9,591 nt of DNA from an uncultured Granulosicoccaceae bacterium (lineage in GTDB: Bacteria; Pseudomonadota; Gammaproteobacteria; CALCKW01): assembly GCA_937941555.1 (NCBI GenBank), contig CALDHJ010000150.1, positions 1-9,591 of the forward strand. Direction: 5' to 3'. Of the stretch, positions 5,897 to 9,591 are shown piece by piece (position 1 is the stretch's first letter; each line of letters begins with the position of its first letter). A program made the translations under genes and the position numbers. The notes under the pieces were generated by a model. That model searched no databases, had not been told where the DNA came from, and worked only from the letters and a program-made list of their open reading frames with translations.

Positions 5897-7308
5897 TGCG
5901 CGTGCCACTGCATGCCTTGGCCTTGGCCGGTGTGTTGGCACTGGCGGGCTGCGCGTCCGGTCCGAGTGGCCCGGCTCTGACTCTGCTCAGCGCAGACCAG
6001 CCTGACACCATCGACCCGCACATCGAAACGATGCTAGTCGACGCGCGCGATGCGGTGGCGCAACGCCTGGGCGTTGACCTCGGCCACGTCGAGACGATCC
6101 TCGCGAGCAAGGACGAAATGGCGTCCTGGCACAGGCAGTCGGTCGAGCGCGAATTTGTCAGTCTGTTCAGCCAGAAACACCAGGACCGCATGGCCGACAG
6201 CATCGTCGAGAGCCGTCTCGAGGACATCCTTGCATTTTACGATGCAACGGAGAAAGCGATCATTTTCGATGTGCAGAATGTCGAACAGTATGTCTCGCGC
6301 CTCGATGGGTACGGCGTGCCAGCGCGCGACGCCGCGATGACACTTTTTCTGCACGAGTGGGTCCACGCCGCTGACGATGTGTTGGTGGACTTTGAAACCC
6401 TCGACGATGTCTACGGTGGCAACAACCTCGCGTACTCGGCGGTTTTCGAAGGCCATGCCGAGCTGATTGCCCGCGAACTCTGCGGACAATTCAATTGCGT
6501 TGACAGTTTCGACGCCGTGGCGAGTGCCTTTCGGCACCGCAACGCGGGGTCGGCAACGCTCGATGTGTTGCCGGGTCGCAGTGGCGACAGCTCCACGTTG
6601 CGATACTACGAGGGTCGGCGCTACCTCGAACGCTTGGTCGCGCTGCCCGACGGTGAAGAGCGGGTACTCACGGTGCTCAAACAGCCGCCGCGGGATGCGG
6701 TCAGTATTTTTGCACCCGATGCCCGTCTCGATGCCGAGCGCGAAGCCACCAACCTGACCCTGCAAGCGGCGTTGAGTGCCTTCGAACTGCCAATGACCGA
6801 GGGCGACTGGATACAGTTTGCCGGTGACCCCTCGGATGCCAACAGTTTTTCGGTCAACGCGGAGCGGCGTGAACGCGATGTCGCCAAACGATTGCAAGCC
6901 GTGCGCGGCGCTGCCGAGACGGTGTTCTACGAGCAGAGTGGATCGCATTTTCTGTTGGTTGAAATCCGCCTCACGCGCGCTGCGTCTGCAGCCGATGCGG
7001 AGTCCTTGGCGCTCGATGCCGCGCGCACTTTTCGTCGCCGTTCGGGTTCCTTGATCGGCGCCGGTGTGAGTATGCGGAACCTCACCGGCGAGCGCACGAT
7101 GCTCGACGCTGACCAGCACGGCCTCAGTGGCACAGAGCACGAAGTGCGTGCAGACCTCTACAGCCAGGGCGAGCTCTACGGGGCGCTGAGCTACACCGCC
7201 ACCGCGAGCGACGACTACGTTGTGGAAGTGGTCAGCGACTTGCCGGTGGAGCAACACGTCGACACGGTTCGATCGGGCCGAGAGCTGCTGGCTGCACTGC
7301 GCAATTGA
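5896..7308 (+). CDS. Lipoprotein with an HEXXH zinc-metallopeptidase (gluzincin-like) domain
   Basis: Probable periplasm-facing zinc peptidase anchored by lipid. The 470-residue precursor has a lipoprotein signal with LAGC (Cys19). Residues 150-158 read LFLHEWVHA, an HEXXH motif with His153, Glu154 and His157. A downstream AVFEGHAEL (182-190) offers Glu185 or Glu189 as third zinc ligand, and a GG-N-LAYSAVFEG arrangement resembles other membrane-linked MA-clan proteins that carry HE..HA followed by A-xEG-A. Further on, YYEGRRYLERL (237-247) and PPRDAVSIFAPD (264-275) match, loosely, the Y..G..FV..L and PP.S...I..P elements seen after the zinc site in such proteins. Residues from about 290 to 470 form an additional domain I cannot assign. 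The ATG at 5896 overlaps the preceding stop as TGATG; a TTG one codon earlier is less likely. Substrate and in vivo activity are unknown. Confidence 0.82.
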   Translation: MRVPLHALALAGVLALAGCASGPSGPALTLLSADQPDTIDPHIETMLVDARDAVAQRLGVDLGHVETILASKDEMASWHRQSVEREFVSLFSQKHQDRMADSIVESRLEDILAFYDATEKAIIFDVQNVEQYVSRLDGYGVPARDAAMTLFLHEWVHAADDVLVDFETLDDVYGGNNLAYSAVFEGHAELIARELCGQFNCVDSFDAVASAFRHRNAGSATLDVLPGRSGDSSTLRYYEGRRYLERLVALPDGEERVLTVLKQPPRDAVSIFAPDARLDAEREATNLTLQAALSAFELPMTEGDWIQFAGDPSDANSFSVNAERRERDVAKRLQAVRGAAETVFYEQSGSHFLLVEIRLTRAASAADAESLALDAARTFRRRSGSLIGAGVSMRNLTGERTMLDADQHGLSGTEHEVRADLYSQGELYGALSYTATASDDYVVEVVSDLPVEQHVDTVRSGRELLAALRN

Positions 7309-7329
7309 TCGGGTGCCTATGGTAGCCTT

Positions 7330-7353
7330 GTGATGCCGTTTCGGCGGCACCAC
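7330..7353 (+). other. Stem-loop between the lipoprotein pair and the ABC ATPase gene
   Basis: GTGATGCCG (7330-7338) and CGGCACCAC (7345-7353) pair over nine positions with one mismatch around a six-base loop. It is 21 bases after the peptidase stop and about 50 bases before the ABC start. No T-run follows. It could reduce read-through into the ABC gene or protect upstream mRNA. The rest of the 94-base gap shows no clear promoter. Confidence 0.35.
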
Positions 7354-7402
7354 TGGCCGTGCGCATTCCGTGTGCGGTGGCAATCCGGAGTGCCGCGCAC
7401 CC

Positions 7403-9241
7403 ATGGCAACACCACTGGTCTCTGTCGCCGACCTGCGGGTCGAATTTCCCACCAACAAGGGCACAGTGGTCGGTGTCGACGGCGTCTCGTTCGACATCAA
7501 CGAGGCGGAGACGGTCTGTATTGTCGGCGAGTCCGGCTCCGGTAAATCCGTCAGTGCCTTGTCACTCATGCGCCTGGTCGAGTTCGGTGGTGGCAGCATC
7601 GTCCGTGGCCAACTTGACTTCCGCCGGCCTGACGGGTCGGTGTTGAACATGCGCGATGCTGATCAGGAGACCCTCTACGCCATTCGTGGCGCCGAGATCG
7701 GCATGATCTTCCAGGAGCCGATGACCTCCTTGAACCCCGTATTTCCGGTCGGTTGGCAGATTGCCGAATCCCTGCGGGCGCACCGTGGCATGGGCCGCGA
7801 GGAATCGGATCAGCGCACGATCGAGATGCTGCGCACCGTGCGAATCCCCGAACCCGAGCGCCGGCTGCGGCAATTTCCGCACGAGCTCTCTGGCGGTATG
7901 CGCCAGCGGATCATGATCGCCATGGCTCTGGCATGTGAACCGCGACTGCTGATTGCCGACGAGCCGACGACGGCGCTGGATGTCACCATACAGGCCGAGA
8001 TTCTCGATCTGATTCGCGGTTTGAAATCGGATTTTGGTTCTGCGGTGATGTTCATTACCCATGACATGGGGGTTGTTGCCGAGATGGCCGACCGCGTCGT
8101 GGTCATGTACCACGGCAAGAAAGTGGAAGAGGGGCCGGTCGAGCAGATCTTCGACTCGCCACAACACCCTTACACCCAGGCGCTGCTGCGCGCCGTCCCG
8201 CGTTTGGGGGCCATGCGTGGCATCGCGCGTCCAGAGCCGATGCAGTTGCTCAACACTGATGGCGAACCGCTGTCGCCACAAACCGATGCCAAATCACCTG
8301 CAGCCGACTCCGCGCCGACAGACGAGCAACCGCTGCTGACGGTCGAGAATCTGGTTACGCGCTTTCCGGTGCGCAAGGGCCTGTTGCGGCGCACCGTGGG
8401 TCACGTGCACGCGGTCGAGGGCGTGTCCTTTTCGGTCAAAAGGGGTGAGACACTCGGCCTTGTTGGCGAATCCGGCTGCGGCAAGTCGACCGTCGGGATG
8501 TCGCTGTTGCGCCTTGTCGAGCCAACCTCCGGCCGGGTGACTCTCGACGGCGTGAACCTCGCCGATCTGGATGTGACCCAGCTGCGCAATCAGCGTCGCG
8601 ACATGCAGATCGTGTTTCAGGATCCCTACGCGGCACTGAACCCGCGACTGACCGCGTTTCAGCAGGTCATCGAGCCGTTGCAGAATTTCAAGATCGACTC
8701 GGGCAAGGGTCTGCGCGCGCGCGCCAGCGAGCTGTTTCGCCGCGTCGGCCTCGGCGACGAACATCTCGACCGTTTCCCGCACGAATTTTCGGGCGGTCAG
8801 CGGCAGCGTGTGTGCATCGCGCGCGCACTTGCGCTTTCACCCAAGCTCATTATCGCCGACGAGAGTGTTTCGGCACTCGACGTCTCGGTGCAGGCGCAGG
8901 TGGTCAACCTGTTGCTCGAACTGCAGGCCGATCTCGGCATCAGCTTCGTGTTCGTGTCTCACGACATGGCCGTTATCGAGCGTGTGAGTCACCAGGTGGC
9001 GGTGATGTATTTCGGGCGTATTGTCGAGATCGGTCCGCGTGCGGCGGTGTTCGAGAACCCTCAGCACGCTTACACGCGCGAGCTTCTGTCGGCGGCCCCG
9101 GTGCCCGACCCGCGCCACCGCAAGGCGCGCAAGGCCGACCCGCGTGAAGCACCGAACCCGATTCACCCGACGGGCTACCAGCCGCCGCCAACGCTCTATG
9201 AGGAAGTGTCGGCTGGCCATTTTGTCGCCACCTCCCACTGA
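7403..9241 (+). CDS. Fused two-domain peptide-type ABC transporter ATP-binding protein (GsiA/DppD-DppF-like)
   Basis: Cytoplasmic ATPase that energises import of peptides, glutathione or similar solutes through a dipeptide/oligopeptide-type permease. The 612 residues hold two complete nucleotide-binding domains. Domain 1: Walker A GESGSGKS (42-49), Q-loop [10 protein letters not shown] (103-112), signature LSGGM (162-166), Walker B LLIADEP (182-188), switch His220, and QHPYTQALL (254-262). Domain 2: Walker A GESGCGKS (355-362), [10 protein letters not shown] (405-414), signature FSGGQ (462-466), LIIADES (482-488) with catalytic Glu487, His520, and QHAYTRELL (554-562). QHPYT-type ends are typical of the Opp/Dpp subfamily; the order and the C-terminal GHFVA resemble GsiA. 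A linker (about 275-308) joins the halves. The ATG at 7403 fits the usual N-terminus; GGAG lies 12 bases upstream, a long spacing. No binding protein or permease genes accompany it here, so the substrate is open. Confidence 0.95.
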   Translation: MATPLVSVADLRVEFPTNKGTVVGVDGVSFDINEAETVCIVGESGSGKSVSALSLMRLVEFGGGSIVRGQLDFRRPDGSVLNMRDADQETLYAIRGAEIGMIFQEPMTSLNPVFPVGWQIAESLRAHRGMGREESDQRTIEMLRTVRIPEPERRLRQFPHELSGGMRQRIMIAMALACEPRLLIADEPTTALDVTIQAEILDLIRGLKSDFGSAVMFITHDMGVVAEMADRVVVMYHGKKVEEGPVEQIFDSPQHPYTQALLRAVPRLGAMRGIARPEPMQLLNTDGEPLSPQTDAKSPAADSAPTDEQPLLTVENLVTRFPVRKGLLRRTVGHVHAVEGVSFSVKRGETLGLVGESGCGKSTVGMSLLRLVEPTSGRVTLDGVNLADLDVTQLRNQRRDMQIVFQDPYAALNPRLTAFQQVIEPLQNFKIDSGKGLRARASELFRRVGLGDEHLDRFPHEFSGGQRQRVCIARALALSPKLIIADESVSALDVSVQAQVVNLLLELQADLGISFVFVSHDMAVIERVSHQVAVMYFGRIVEIGPRAAVFENPQHAYTRELLSAAPVPDPRHRKARKADPREAPNPIHPTGYQPPPTLYEEVSAGHFVATSH

Positions 9242-9278
9242 GGAACTCAACCACGCTGCGCGGTGTGAGGCTGCGCGC

Positions 9279-9591
9279 TCAGTGAAAGTTGCGCGCGCTC
9301 ACGTCGAGGTCGCCGAGCCAGCTTGAGACATCTTCGACCTTGCGAGCCACCAGGTGGCGCACGCGGTCGGCGTATTGGGTGTCGCCGCTGACAATCAGCA
9401 GGCGTGTGCCGAGCAGGGCCTTGCGGTATTGCTCGACGATGTTGGTCCAGCACACGACATTGATGTGGCCGTACTCGTCCTCGAGTGTGACAAACATGAC
9501 CCCCTTGGCCGAGCCCGGCCGTTGGCGCACCGTGACCAAGCCGGCCAGGCGCGCGTGTGTGCCATGCGCGCGCGTCAGCCACTGCGCCGAG
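9279..9591 (-). CDS. dnaE2: Error-prone DNA polymerase DnaE2 (ImuC), C-terminal end only
   Basis: The final 104 codons of a gene entering from the right edge; the 5' part lies outside the window. The tail reads GLVTVRQRPGSAKGVMFVTLEDE, then a nucleic-acid-binding OB-fold-like stretch (HINVVCW), and ends in SARNFH. The RQRPG.AKGV.F.TLEDE signature followed by a terminal NFH/DFH is what I know from DnaE2 polymerases and separates them from the replicative DnaE1. DnaE2 works in damage-induced translesion synthesis, usually together with ImuA and ImuB encoded upstream; those genes would lie to the right of this window if the cassette is complete. The gene converges on the ABC ATPase with only 37 bases between the stops, and I see no convincing terminator there. 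Confidence 0.9.
   Translation of the reverse strand, partial: SAQWLTRAHGTHARLAGLVTVRQRPGSAKGVMFVTLEDEYGHINVVCWTNIVEQYRKALLGTRLLIVSGDTQYADRVRHLVARKVEDVSSWLGDLDVSARNFH

Noticed and set aside
6034..7650. Minus-strand open frame of 538 codons antisense to the peptidase lipoprotein
   Set aside because: It has no motif and spans a gene boundary on the other strand. The plus frame has a lipoprotein signal and a zinc-site motif and is the real gene.
9242..9278. Bidirectional terminator between the ABC ATPase and dnaE2
   Set aside because: The 37-base gap has GC-rich repeats (GCTGCGCG twice, in direct orientation) but no stable stem with a T-run on either strand.

Overview
The window looks like a stretch of a GC-rich chromosome from a Gram-negative bacterium, most likely a pseudomonadote. 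The signs are a TRAP uptake system, two lipobox lipoproteins, a fused peptide-type ABC ATPase and a dnaE2-type polymerase end. Marine Alpha- and Gammaproteobacteria carry this mix often, but the sequence alone does not settle the class. I see no rRNA, tRNA, CRISPR array, insertion sequence, phage or plasmid gene.

Left block, minus strand (1-3133): a TRAP transporter operon, with the periplasmic binding protein gene first and a fused small-plus-large permease gene second. The permease runs off the left edge. A 15-bp stem-loop lies between the two genes. The binding protein belongs to the TakP/FcbT1-like branch, which takes up organic acids such as 2-oxo acids. The permease is one continuous frame from a GTG start, with an extra linker helix and an apparent insertion of about 90 residues in its large-subunit half.

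Divergent gap (3134-3724): about 590 bases without a convincing gene. It holds a nested inverted repeat near dctP, a stem-forming stretch followed by seven T, and a perfect 14-bp palindrome before the aldehyde dehydrogenase. Any promoters and operators for the two divergent units should lie here.

Right block, plus strand (3725-9241): an intact NAD(P)-dependent aldehyde dehydrogenase; then a pair of lipoproteins whose stop and start overlap by one base, the second carrying an HEWVH zinc-peptidase motif; then a GsiA-like ABC ATPase with two nucleotide-binding domains, 94 bases further on and without its permeases or binding protein in the window. At the right edge the C-terminus of an error-prone DNA polymerase (dnaE2) comes in on the minus strand, convergent with the ABC gene.

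How they may work together: the TRAP system plus dehydrogenase is a plausible uptake-and-oxidation module for a small organic acid or aldehyde precursor, but this rests only on neighbourhood. The lipoprotein pair and the ABC ATPase could form a second unit linking periplasmic proteolysis and peptide import, which is also inference. Nothing here clearly announces a new defence, mobile or RNA system. The least familiar parts are the lipoprotein pair and the permease insertion.
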